Shown in pieces: positions 50,995 through 58,789 of a DNA stretch of 64,000 bases. The position numbers were made by a program, and so were the translations under genes. The stretch's first letter is position 1. Each line of letters opens with the position of its first letter. The notes beneath the pieces are model-generated. The model had not been told where the DNA came from and made no database searches. It saw only the letters and a list, made by a program, of their open reading frames with translations. This DNA comes from Leifsonia sp. PS1209 (GTDB lineage: Bacteria; Actinomycetota; Actinomycetes; Actinomycetales; Microbacteriaceae), in contig NZ_CP051154.1 of assembly GCF_012317045.1 (NCBI RefSeq), positions 3,534,001 to 3,598,000 on the forward strand, written 5' to 3'.

Positions 50995-53151
50995 TCAACG
51001 CTTGGCGCGGGCCGGGACCTTCTTCGTCTCCGACACCGGCTTCTGCGGCTGCTGATCCGTCGCGCCCTGCGTCGGCGCAGGCGACTGCCCGGCGGAGGCG
51101 GGCGTCCCGTGGCCGCGAGGATGACCGTGCTGCTTCGACGCCGGCTCCAGCGGACGGCGCGCGACCGGGCGCACCGGCTCGCCACGGCGATCCTGACCGG
51201 GAAGCGGGCGGGAGCGGCGGCCGTAGATCAGCGACGACGAGTCGAGCAGCCACGGCACGAGCGCGACGGTCACACCGTGGCAGAGCAGCAGCTGCTGCCG
51301 GATGCGCCGTGCGCGGTGGTTGTGCAGCAGCGACTCCCACCAGTGCCCGACGATGTACTGCGGAAGGTAGACGGTCACCACTTCGGAGCCGTGCTCCTCG
51401 CGGCGGTGCTTCAGGTACTTGATCAGCGGGTGGCCGAACTCGCGGTACGGGGACTCGATGATGGTCAGCGGCACGTGGATGTTCTGCTGGATCCACTGCT
51501 GCTGCAGCTTCTCCGTCGACTCCTCGTCGACCGCCACGTGCACGGCCTCGATCGAGTCGTGCCGGGCGGCGATGGCGTAGTCGAGCGCCTTGAGCGCCGG
51601 CTTCTGCATCTTGCCGACGAGCACGATCGCGTGGTCTCCGCGGCTGCCGAACGTGGTGACGGGGTCGACCTCGATCTCCTTCTCCACGTCCCGGTAGTAG
51701 CGGTTCACGCCGAGCATGAGCAGCCACAGGATGGGCATGAAGATGAAGACGAGGTATGCACCGTGGGTGAATTTGGTGATCGTCACGACGATGAGCACCA
51801 CGGCGGTGAGGAACGCGCCGAACGCGTTGATGCAGAGCGAGCGGACGATGCTCGACCGTTCGTGCGGCTTCACGGTCCCGGACCGCAGCAGGGTGATCCA
51901 GTGCTTGACCATCCCGGACTGGCCGAGCGTGAACGAGACGAACACGCCGATGATGTAGAGCTGGATGAGCTGGGTCAGGTTGGCGCGGTAGACCAGCAGC
52001 AGCACGGTCGCTGCGAGGGCCAGCAGGATCATGCCGTTCGAGTAGACCAGGCGGTCGCCGCGGGTGTTCAGCGACTTGGGCGCGTACGAGTCGCGGGCGA
52101 GCACGGAGCCGAGCAGCGGGAAGCCGTTGAACGCGGTGTTCGCCGCGAGCAGCAGCACGACGGCGGTGGCGGCCTGCACGATGAAGAACAGGATGGTGTT
52201 GTTGCCGAACGTCGCGGCGGCGATCTGGGCGATCAGGCTGCGCTGCGGCTCGGTGGCGCACTGCGCCCAGCCCTGCAGGTCGCAGGGGTTCTCGGCATAG
52301 TGCACGCCGCTGATCAGGGCGACCGTGGTGAGCCCGGCGAACAGGATGATGGCGATGCCGCCCATCAGTCCGAGCGTCTTGCGGGCGTTCTTGATCTTCG
52401 GGGTGCGGAACGCCGGCACGCCGTTGGCGACGGCCTCCACACCGGTGAGGGCCGAACATCCACTGGAGAAGGCGCGCAGGAGCAGGAGCACCGTCGCCGC
52501 CTGGGTGAGGCTGGTGGCGTGCACCTCGAAGTTCGCGGACTCGGCGACCGGCGCATCCCCGAACGCGGTGCGCACCAGCGCGGTCACGATCATCACGAAG
52601 ATGCTGCCGATGAAGAGGTAGGTCGGGATGGCGAACGCCTTGCTCGACTCCCGCACGCCGCGGAGGTTCACCGCAGCGATGACGATGACGAAGAGCACGG
52701 CAAGCTCGACCCGCCAGTTGGACAGGAACGGCAGCGCCGAGATGATGTTGTCCACACCGGATGCGACGGACACGGCCACGGTGAGCACGTAGTCGACGAG
52801 CAGCGCGGAGGCGACCACCAGGCCGGCCTTCTCACCGAGGTTCTTGTGCGCGACCTCGTAGTCCCCGCCGCCGGACGGGTACGCCTTGACCAGCTGGCGA
52901 TAGCTCAGCACGACGGTGATGAGGAGCACGACGACCGCTGCGGCGACCCACGGGGCGAAGCTCAGGAACGCGAGTCCGCCGATGAGCAGGATCATCAGGA
53001 GTTCCTGCGGAGCGTACGCCACGCTCGACAGTGCGTCGGAGGCGAAGATGGGTAGGGCGAGGTGCTTCGGGAGTAGCTGTCCTTCGAGCTTTTCGCTCGG
53101 AAGCGGGTCGCCGATCAACCACCGCTTCGGGGATCTCCCCTCATTTGTCAC
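50995..53151 (-). CDS. APC superfamily permease, KimA-like (potassium/amino-acid transporter)
   Basis: A roughly 718-residue permease with twelve membrane helices and a soluble C-terminus. The N-terminal block GDPLPSEKLEGQLLPKHLALPIFASDALSSVAYAPQE and the long cytoplasmic universal-stress-like region (GDHAIVLVGKMQKPALKALDYAIAARHDSIEAVHVAVDEES) match the KimA/YdaO group, known as high-affinity K+ importers controlled by c-di-AMP in Bacillus. A Pro/Gln/Arg-rich tail of about 90 residues is extra. Start GTG at 53151 is chosen since a TTGACA/TAGTGT promoter ends 8 nt before it; TTG at 53226 is the only longer option. Confidence 0.88.
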   Translation of the reverse strand: MTNEGRSPKRWLIGDPLPSEKLEGQLLPKHLALPIFASDALSSVAYAPQELLMILLIGGLAFLSFAPWVAAAVVVLLITVVLSYRQLVKAYPSGGGDYEVAHKNLGEKAGLVVASALLVDYVLTVAVSVASGVDNIISALPFLSNWRVELAVLFVIVIAAVNLRGVRESSKAFAIPTYLFIGSIFVMIVTALVRTAFGDAPVAESANFEVHATSLTQAATVLLLLRAFSSGCSALTGVEAVANGVPAFRTPKIKNARKTLGLMGGIAIILFAGLTTVALISGVHYAENPCDLQGWAQCATEPQRSLIAQIAAATFGNNTILFFIVQAATAVVLLLAANTAFNGFPLLGSVLARDSYAPKSLNTRGDRLVYSNGMILLALAATVLLLVYRANLTQLIQLYIIGVFVSFTLGQSGMVKHWITLLRSGTVKPHERSSIVRSLCINAFGAFLTAVVLIVVTITKFTHGAYLVFIFMPILWLLMLGVNRYYRDVEKEIEVDPVTTFGSRGDHAIVLVGKMQKPALKALDYAIAARHDSIEAVHVAVDEESTEKLQQQWIQQNIHVPLTIIESPYREFGHPLIKYLKHRREEHGSEVVTVYLPQYIVGHWWESLLHNHRARRIRQQLLLCHGVTVALVPWLLDSSSLIYGRRSRPLPGQDRRGEPVRPVARRPLEPASKQHGHPRGHGTPASAGQSPAPTQGATDQQPQKPVSETKKVPARAKR

Positions 53152-53159
53152 GAGCCTCG

Positions 53160-53187
53160 ACACTACTCGCTGCCAAACCGCTGTCAA
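53160..53187 (-). promoter_or_regulatory. Promoter of the KimA-like gene
   Basis: On the minus strand, -35 TTGACA (53187-53182), 16 bp, -10 TAGTGT (53165-53160). With initiation 7-8 nt downstream, the GTG at 53151 would be at or very near the mRNA 5' end. No ydaO-type c-di-AMP riboswitch is seen. Confidence 0.6.
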
Positions 53188-53294
53188 GTCGGCGCGTCGC
53201 GGCACCCGATGCTTGCGGTTCTGCAAAGGATTGTGTCTGCGCTTTCAGCCGCCCGAAATGAAAGCAAAACCCCTGGAAACACGCCGGAAACACG

Positions 53295-53331
53295 GAAAGC
53301 GCGCCCGCACCTGAGTGTCGGACGCGCTTTC
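53295..53331 (-). terminator. Terminator of the DUF4097-PadR operon
   Basis: GAAAGCGCG pairs with CGCGCTTTC (9 bp), continuing with an interrupted inner stem, about 60 nt past the padR-like stop. Followed on the minus strand by a T-rich stretch (TTTCCGTGTTTCC). It separates the operon from the KimA-like promoter. Confidence 0.6.
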
Positions 53332-53391
53332 GCTGAGTGTGGCTGTGTGCAGAGAGGGGACGGCGTGTCGAGACGCGCGTCCGGCGTCCGC

Positions 53392-54018
53392 TCAGCGGCG
53401 GCCCAGGGCCTCCAGCACCGTGGCGCGCACGCGCGCGAGCTCGGACTTCAGCTGCGGCACCACCCCATCCGGGATGTCGCCGCGCGCCGCCTGCGACCGG
53501 AAGTCGGTGCGGAGCTGCTGACGGAACTCGTTCAGCGCCGCCTCGGCATCCCGGGCCGCCGCGTTCGCCGCTTGCCGCGCATCCCGCCCGGCGTCGCGCG
53601 CCTCCTGCCGCACGTCGATGCGCGGGCCTCTGCTCGCATCCCGTGCCGCCGAGGCCAGGTCGGCGCGGAGCGAACGCATCGCCTCGTTGACGCCGGCGCG
53701 CACCTCGTCGGCGAGACGACGGACGGAGTCGGTGACCTCGTCCTCGATCGCGTCGAGCTCGTGCTCCCGCTCCGCGAGCTCTGCCCGGCCGGCGTCGGTG
53801 ATCGCGTAGACGGTCTTCCTGCCCTCCGCCGCCTTGGTCACCAGGCCCTCCTCCTCGAGCTTCGCGAGCCGCGGGTAGATGGTCCCTGCGCTCGGGCTGT
53901 ACGTGCCGCCGAAGCGGTCGCTGAGCGCCTGGATGAGCTCGTAGCCGTGCCGGGGCGACTCCGCGAGGAGGCTGAGCAGGTAGAGGCGCAGACTCCCGTG
54001 CGCGAACACGGGGGTCAC
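53392..54018 (-). CDS. PadR family transcriptional regulator
   Basis: A 208-residue regulator. Residues 1-85 are the PadR winged helix: LRLYLLSLLAESPRHGYELIQALSDRFGGTYSPSAGTIYPRLAKLEEEGLV, then KTVYAITDAGRAELAE. The C-terminal half is a long helical, Arg/Ala/Asp-rich segment with RQEARDAGRDARQAANAAARD, probably the dimerisation coiled coil, longer than in minimal PadR proteins. GTG start in a GTGA overlap with the DUF4097 gene. Likely represses the pair through the twin CGCGATATATCGCG sites. Confidence 0.92.
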   Translation of the reverse strand: MTPVFAHGSLRLYLLSLLAESPRHGYELIQALSDRFGGTYSPSAGTIYPRLAKLEEEGLVTKAAEGRKTVYAITDAGRAELAEREHELDAIEDEVTDSVRRLADEVRAGVNEAMRSLRADLASAARDASRGPRIDVRQEARDAGRDARQAANAAARDAEAALNEFRQQLRTDFRSQAARGDIPDGVVPQLKSELARVRATVLEALGRR

Positions 54019-54893
54019 GCCGACGCCCCGTTCTGATCGGAGCCGGCAGCCGAGTCGGCGGGTGCGTCTGTGCCGGCGCCCGTGCCGGTCGGCGCGCTGC
54101 GCAGCACGTAGACGTTCCCGGACACCGAGTTGGCATTGACGTCCATCCAGGTGCCGTCGAGTGAGCCGGAGGTGCCCTGGTACGTCTTGCCGGGCATCCC
54201 GTGGATGAAGGTGTTGTCGAGCTGCACCTTGCCGGAGATCGTGTTGACCCGGTAGCGCGCGCCGAGCGCCTCCGGGACGCGGATGGTCAGGTCGCCGGAG
54301 ACCGTGTTGCTGGAGATCTCGTCCGGCGTGCCGACCACATCCACCATCACGTTGCCGGAGACGCTGTCGACCGTGAACTTCGGGATGCGACCGGATGCCG
54401 TCACGTCGCCGGACACGGTGTGCGCGAAGATGCGGCCGGAGTGGTCGCGGGCGGAGAGCTCTCCGCTGACGCTGTTGAGCTCGATGTCGCCCGTGACGCC
54501 GTCGACGACGATGTCGCCGGAGACGGTGCTGAGCTTCGCGTCGGTCTCGAGGCCCGCGACGAGCGCCGTGGCGGAGACGACGCCGAGCTTCAGCGCGACA
54601 TCGCGCGGCACGAGCACGCTGACCTCGGCCCTGGCGTTGTCCCGCATCGACTTGAACACCTCGATGAAGTTGTCCCAGCGCAGCTGCGGGTGATCGATTT
54701 CGAGACGGTCGCCGTCGAGCGTGATCTTGAGGTCGCGGCCGGTGACCGAGTGGACCTCGACCCGCGCTCCCTGCTCGTCGTGCCCGATGATGTCGACCTG
54801 TCCTGCGATGAAGCCGGCCTTGAGGGATCGGACGAGCTCGACGTCGATGGTCTTGCTCTCGCCGGGCTGGATCAGCCACTTGTCTTGTGTCAT
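54015..54893 (-). CDS. DUF4097 family beta-strand repeat protein
   Basis: A 292-residue soluble protein. From about residue 110 it has repeated strands of the type S-V-S-G-D/E-[LIV]-x-[VAL], for example TVSGDIVVDGVTGDIELNSVSGELSARDHSG and TVSGDVTASG, which build a right-handed beta-helix or adhesin-like stack. No signal peptide, so it is probably cytoplasmic or exported by another route. The C-terminus is Asp/Gly/Thr-rich. Members often co-occur with PadR or with membrane-stress genes; function unknown. First gene of the operon. Confidence 0.9.
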   Translation of the reverse strand: MTQDKWLIQPGESKTIDVELVRSLKAGFIAGQVDIIGHDEQGARVEVHSVTGRDLKITLDGDRLEIDHPQLRWDNFIEVFKSMRDNARAEVSVLVPRDVALKLGVVSATALVAGLETDAKLSTVSGDIVVDGVTGDIELNSVSGELSARDHSGRIFAHTVSGDVTASGRIPKFTVDSVSGNVMVDVVGTPDEISSNTVSGDLTIRVPEALGARYRVNTISGKVQLDNTFIHGMPGKTYQGTSGSLDGTWMDVNANSVSGNVYVLRSAPTGTGAGTDAPADSAAGSDQNGASA

Positions 54894-54974
54894 TGCGTGC
54901 TCCTGAGTGCTTTCGTTCGCGGACCGCTGCCGCCGTCCGCCGGTCGGTGCCCGCTGAGCGGACCCTCGGTGATT

Positions 54975-55016
54975 CGCGATATATCGCGTTGTTGACAAGG
55001 TCACGATATATCGCGT
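54975..55016. promoter_or_regulatory. Twin PadR-type operators
   Basis: CGCGATATATCGCG (54975-54988) is a perfect 14-bp palindrome; ACGATATATCGCGT (55003-55016) repeats its 10-bp core CGATATATCG. Centres are 27 bp apart. They lie upstream of the DUF4097-padR operon with TTGACA between them (54992-54997), and the A/T core is striking in this GC-rich context. Confidence 0.78.
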
Positions 55017-55106
55017 CTGCGGGCGGCGCAAGTGGATGCGGCGAAAACAGAGCGGATTCAGGGTGCGGTCAGGGTTCCCCCTGAGCGCGGACCTCGCCCC
55101 GCTTCC

Positions 55107-55399
55107 TCCGCTCGAACGTCGACCCGCCGCAACGGGAGCGGGTTATCCGCCCAAACGGAAAAGCCGCCCCATCGGGGCCGGATTCTGCGTTCGAACGGAG
55201 AAAAGCCACATCCGGGCCCGATCTTTCCGCCCGAACGGAACCTTGCCCGGCGTGTCGCGCGAGACTTCCTCCGGCACACTCGGCGGCCTGCGCCCATCCA
55301 CGTTCTCCGTTCGTGCGGAACTCCGCCGCGACGCGCCGACGGGAGTTCCGTTGGGGCGGAGAAAGGAGGATCAGCGCACGCGAACTCCGCCCGAACGGA
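55107..55399. repeat. Regular array of 14-bp palindromes, period about 40 bp
   Basis: Non-coding stretch (55032-55444, about 410 nt) holding repeated units of consensus TCCGCCCGAACGGA (TCCG-N6-CGGA). Copies start at 55107, 55146, 55186, 55226, 55306, 55347 and 55386; intervals are 39, 40, 40, 80, 41 and 39 bp, with a degenerate TCCG-N6-TCGG at 55270 near the missing position. Spacers of about 26 bp are unrelated to each other. Since 40 is not a multiple of three, the array rotates through all frames and cannot be a coding repeat. Function unknown. Confidence 0.82.
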
Positions 55400-55444
55400 C
55401 AAGCCTGGCGGGCGGCGATCAACGGCCACAACCGGCGGAAGCCG

Positions 55445-56074
55445 TCAGCGGCGGGGTCGCTGCAGCCACGGGTGCAGGATGCGCGTGACCAGCGGGAGCA
55501 GGAGGTACGTCATCGTCGGGGTAAGGCACAGCGTGGTGATCAGCACCGTGGCCGGAAGCCAGAGCTGGTGCCAGAACGGGACGAAGGTGGTCACCAGGAA
55601 CGTGAACAGCAGCGACAGCGGGAAGAAGCCGAGCCAGATGGTCACGGCCTGTTTCCAGCGCGGCGGGGAGGTCGGGGCGAGGCGGTCTGGCGCATCCTGA
55701 GCGTCTGCGCCCTGCGTCTGGTGCTGCGGCTGGTCGAACCAGCCCTCGATGCCCGTGCGGCGCTCCACCCGCGAGAGCTCGACCAGTTCGCGGCCCTCGA
55801 ACAGCCAGGCGGCGCGGTCCTCCGAGCCCTCCCAGGCGTCCAGTGCCGCATCGTCGGCGAAGCGGTAGAGCATGTGCCACTCGTCCGAGTCGTGGGCGGC
55901 ACGCACCCAGCCGGAGCCGAGGAAGCCCTCGTAGGTGTTGGCGATGTTCACGCCGGATTGCACCCAGCGGGTCACGTCCGGCAGGCGGGTGCTGTCGACG
56001 CGGCGGGTGATGGAGACGGTGACGGGGAGGCGACGCGCTTGTGGCGCATCCAGCAGAGACTCTTGTGGAGGCAT
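55445..56074 (-). CDS. Antibiotic-biosynthesis-monooxygenase-like domain fused to a membrane domain
   Basis: A 209-residue protein. Residues about 15-105 form an ABM (dimeric ferredoxin-like) domain: PVTVSITRRVDSTRLPDVTRWVQSGVNIANTYEGFLGSGWVRA, then EWHMLYRFADDAALDAWEGSEDRAAWL. After a polar linker, three hydrophobic segments fill residues about 143-205 (VTIWLGFFPLSLLFTFLVTTF and following). The ABM domain in such fusions is usually non-catalytic or heme/quinone related; role unknown. The stop faces the palindrome array. Confidence 0.87.
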   Translation of the reverse strand: MPPQESLLDAPQARRLPVTVSITRRVDSTRLPDVTRWVQSGVNIANTYEGFLGSGWVRAAHDSDEWHMLYRFADDAALDAWEGSEDRAAWLFEGRELVELSRVERRTGIEGWFDQPQHQTQGADAQDAPDRLAPTSPPRWKQAVTIWLGFFPLSLLFTFLVTTFVPFWHQLWLPATVLITTLCLTPTMTYLLLPLVTRILHPWLQRPRR

Positions 56075-56129
56075 ATCTCCAGTGTCGCCGACGGAGCGTT
56101 ACACGCGTATTTCGGGATACTGCACGGCG

Positions 56130-57179
56130 TCAGCGAGCGGCCGTGATCACGGTCGGGCCGTCTCGCACCACCAGGTGGGGAGCGACGAGCCTGTGCATCG
56201 GGTCGGCGGTCGACGACCCGGGATGCACGCGTCCGCCGTGCGTGCCGGTCAGCAGGTCGAGGACGCCCGCCGCCACCTCGTCGAGCGGCTGCTCGACGCT
56301 CGAGAAGCCGAGGGATGCGGCGACCGGCGTGTTGTCGTAGCCGACCACCGGAATCCGGCCCGCCGTGGCCATGAGCGCGCCGAGGGCGAGGGAGTCGCTC
56401 GTGCAGACCACCGCATCCACGGTGCCTGCTGCGCGCTCGAGGCGACGCATGGCGTCCGCGCCGAAGGTGACGCCGTCTTCCGCGGCGACCTCGAGGGAGG
56501 CGAGGTCGTCGTCGCCCAGGCCGCTCCCCGGGCGCATGGCGTCGAGCCAGCCGCGGCGGCGGTCGTCGCCCGTCCCCGAACCGCTCGGCCAGCCGACGAA
56601 GCCGATGCGGCGCGCCCCGGTGCCGAGCAGGTATGCGGTGGCATCGCGCAGCCCGGACGAGCCGTCGACGTCGACCCAGAGGTGTTGCGGGTCCGCCATG
56701 TCGTCGATGCCCCACGGCCGACCGAAGGTGACGAACGACTGGCCGTGCTCGATCAGCCACTCGGTGCGCGGGTCGCCGTGGAAGGTGGAAGTGAGTACGA
56801 ACGCGTCCACGTCTGCGCCGTCGCTGAGCCGGCGGAACTGCTCGATCTCCCCCTCCGGCCCGGATGCGGTGAACAGCAGCACGCGCAGGTTCATCCGGTC
56901 GGCCTGCTCGGTGAGCGCGTGCAGGAACCTGTCCAGGATGCTGCCGGAGATGCCGTCCGTGGTGATCGGGTCGAGGCGGATGCCGATGGTGGAGCTCTTC
57001 TGGGTGCGCAGGCGCCGGGCGGAGGCGTGCGGCCGGTAGCCGAGTTCTGCGATGGCGGCCTGGACGCGTTCCCTGGTCTCGGGGCGGACGAGTTGCGGGG
57101 AGTTGAGGACGTTGGAGACGGTCTGGCGGGAGACGCCTGCGACGTCGGCGACGTCGCTGACCGTGGGTTGAGCACCCAT
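56130..57179 (-). CDS. LacI family transcriptional regulator
   Basis: A 349-residue regulator with an N-terminal helix-turn-helix and hinge (VSDVADVAGVSRQTVSNVLNSPQLVRPETRERVQAAIAELGYRPHASARRLR) and the periplasmic-binding-like sensor with FVTFGRPWGIDD, RIGFVGWPSGSG and VPVVGYDNTPVAASLGFSSV. It is divergent from a sugar importer/debranching-enzyme operon. Two operators of the type TTTGATCG-TCAAA lie in the intergenic region, so it should repress that operon and respond to a glucan- or disaccharide-derived inducer. Confidence 0.94.
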   Translation of the reverse strand: MGAQPTVSDVADVAGVSRQTVSNVLNSPQLVRPETRERVQAAIAELGYRPHASARRLRTQKSSTIGIRLDPITTDGISGSILDRFLHALTEQADRMNLRVLLFTASGPEGEIEQFRRLSDGADVDAFVLTSTFHGDPRTEWLIEHGQSFVTFGRPWGIDDMADPQHLWVDVDGSSGLRDATAYLLGTGARRIGFVGWPSGSGTGDDRRRGWLDAMRPGSGLGDDDLASLEVAAEDGVTFGADAMRRLERAAGTVDAVVCTSDSLALGALMATAGRIPVVGYDNTPVAASLGFSSVEQPLDEVAAGVLDLLTGTHGGRVHPGSSTADPMHRLVAPHLVVRDGPTVITAAR

Positions 57180-57224
57180 GTCTCTCCTCTCCGTCGACTG
57201 GATAAGACCCTAGCGTGGCGCCGC

Positions 57225-57254
57225 TTGACACGTCGGGAACGCGGTGGTTATGTT
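57225..57254 (+). promoter_or_regulatory. Sigma-A-type promoter of the second sugar operon
   Basis: TTGACA (57225-57230), 18 bp, TATGTT (57249-57254). A perfect -35 and a good -10. The two LacI operators lie directly downstream, from about +6 to +55 relative to the predicted start, a roadblock arrangement. Confidence 0.75.
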
Positions 57255-57267
57255 GGCAGCACCCCGA

Positions 57268-57316
57268 TTTGATCGTTCAAAACACAATCTAGCAGTGCAA
57301 AATTTGATCGATCAAA
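57268..57316. promoter_or_regulatory. Two LacI operators of the second sugar operon
   Basis: TTTGATCGTTCAAA (57268-57281) and TTTGATCGATCAAA (57303-57316); the second is a perfect palindrome, the first differs by one base. Centres are 35 bp apart. A/T-rich halves around a central CG are typical of LacI-family sites, and the adjacent divergent lacI-type gene is the obvious binder. Confidence 0.85.
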
Positions 57317-57342
57317 CCCGTTCGACAGACCAAGGAGGTCCG

Positions 57343-57462
57343 ATGCCCGCGACGATCGCCCCGCATCCCTCCCGTCCCGTCTGCCCTGCCGATCCCGGCC
57401 GCCCCGGCAGCCAGCTCAGTTCCGCCCACCCGGGCGCCCACACCCGTCCCTTCCCCGCCTGA
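57343..57462 (+). CDS. Small leader ORF (39 residues) with strong ribosome site
   Basis: An ATG preceded 6 nt upstream by AAGGAGG, a near-perfect Shine-Dalgarno sequence and the best in the region, opens a 39-codon frame rich in Pro, His, Ser and Ala (MPATIAPHPSRPVCPADPG...). It lies in the leader of the sugar operon, between the LacI operators and the binding-protein gene, and ends 49 nt before the latter. It has no resemblance to known proteins. It could be a translated leader peptide that couples or attenuates expression. Confidence 0.5.
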   Translation: MPATIAPHPSRPVCPADPGRPGSQLSSAHPGAHTRPFPA

Positions 57463-57511
57463 CCCCCCTGTGCGTCCGACGACGGGCGCACTCACACCAA
57501 GGAGAGAACAC

Positions 57512-58765
57512 ATGCAACGACCTTCACACCGGTGGCTTGCCGGCGGCGCCGTCGCCGTCGCGACCGCCCTCGCCCTCACCGCCTGCGGCTCCGGCTTCAG
57601 CGGAGGGAGCGGAGACGACTCGTCCGGCAAGCTCACGTCGTCCGACAAGGCCCTGACCGTCATGATCGGCTCGTCGGGAGACGCGGAGACCGCCGCGGTC
57701 AAGTCGGCCGTCGCCGACTGGTCGAAGAGCGACGGCACCAAGGCGTCCGTCGTGGCGGCGAGCGACCTCAACCAGCAGCTGTCCCAGGGCTTCGCGGCGA
57801 AGAAGCCCGCCGACGTCTTCTACCTGTCGACGGATGCGCTGGCCGGGTACGCCTCCAACGGCTCGCTGCTCGCATACGGAGACCAGCTCTCCAACAAGAG
57901 CGACTTCTACCCGAGCCTGGTGAAGTCGTTCACCTACGACGGCAAGTTCTACTGCGCACCGAAGGACTTCTCCACGCTGCAGCTGATCATCAACACCGAC
58001 ATGTGGTCGGCCGCGGGCCTCACCGACAGCGACATCCCGAAGACGTGGGACCAGCTGCAGGCCGTCTCCAAGAAGCTCACCGGCGCCGGCCACGTCGGCC
58101 TCGGCATCTCCGGCGAGTACGCGCGCATCGGGTCGTTCATGACCCAGGCGGGCGGCAACCTGATGAACGACGACAGCACCAAGGCCACCGCCAACAGCGA
58201 CGCCAACGTCAAGGCGCTCGACTACGTCAAGACGCTGCTCAACGACGGCGACCTCAAGTACGCGAAGGACCTCGGAGCCGGCTGGGGCGGCGAGGCGTTC
58301 GGCAAGGGCCTGGCCGCGATGACCATCGAGGGCAACTGGATCACCGGCGCGCTCTCGTCCGACTTCCCGAACATCAAGTACAAGGTCGTCGAGCTGCCGA
58401 AGGGCCCGGCCGGCAACGGCACCCTGCAGTTCACCAACTGCTGGGGCATCGCAGCCGACAGCCCCAACCAGGCGGCGGCGCTGAAGCTCGTCGAGAAGCT
58501 GACCAGCAAGGACGACCAGCTCGCCTTCTCCAAGGCGTTCGGCCCGATGCCGTCGATCAAGTCGGCCGCCGACGAGTGGAAGTCGCAGAACCCGGACCTC
58601 GTCCCGTTCCTGAACGCCGCCGACTACGCCAAGGGCGTTCCGACGGCCAAGGGAGCAGCCGACGTCGTCACCGACCTCAACAGCAAGCTCGAATCGCTGT
58701 CGACCGGTGACCCGAAGGCGATCCTGGATGCGACGCAGAAGAACCTCGAAGCCCTCCTGAAGTAG
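57512..58765 (+). CDS. Sugar-type ABC transporter substrate-binding lipoprotein
   Basis: A 417-residue family-1 binding lipoprotein: signal peptide with lipobox LTAC, lipidated Cys25, then a Gly/Ser linker. The mature part has the MalE-like pattern AVADWSKSDGTKASVV, KKPADVFYLSTDALAGY, NTDMWSAAGLTDSDIPKTWDQLQAVSKKL and FGKGLAAMTIEGNWITG. The ATG is preceded by AAGGAGAG. First structural gene of the operon; the substrate is probably a malto- or related oligosaccharide given the debranching-type enzyme downstream. Confidence 0.94.
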   Translation: MQRPSHRWLAGGAVAVATALALTACGSGFSGGSGDDSSGKLTSSDKALTVMIGSSGDAETAAVKSAVADWSKSDGTKASVVAASDLNQQLSQGFAAKKPADVFYLSTDALAGYASNGSLLAYGDQLSNKSDFYPSLVKSFTYDGKFYCAPKDFSTLQLIINTDMWSAAGLTDSDIPKTWDQLQAVSKKLTGAGHVGLGISGEYARIGSFMTQAGGNLMNDDSTKATANSDANVKALDYVKTLLNDGDLKYAKDLGAGWGGEAFGKGLAAMTIEGNWITGALSSDFPNIKYKVVELPKGPAGNGTLQFTNCWGIAADSPNQAAALKLVEKLTSKDDQLAFSKAFGPMPSIKSAADEWKSQNPDLVPFLNAADYAKGVPTAKGAADVVTDLNSKLESLSTGDPKAILDATQKNLEALLK

Positions 58766-58789
58766 CCGAGTAGCCGAGAGCCAAGCACA

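Noticed and set aside
53152..53391. A ydaO-type riboswitch in front of the KimA-like gene.
   Set aside because: The gap is occupied by a terminator hairpin and a promoter that ends 8 nt before the start codon; no aptamer-like conserved segments are visible.
55107..55399. Reading the palindrome array as a CRISPR locus.
   Set aside because: Repeats are only 14 bp and imperfect, no cas genes or leader are present, and one unit is missing from the series.
55036..55488. A 150-codon plus-strand frame across the palindrome array.
   Set aside because: Composition is Arg/Pro-rich, there is no ribosome site, and the 40-bp repeats rotate through all three phases, which is incompatible with a coding repeat.
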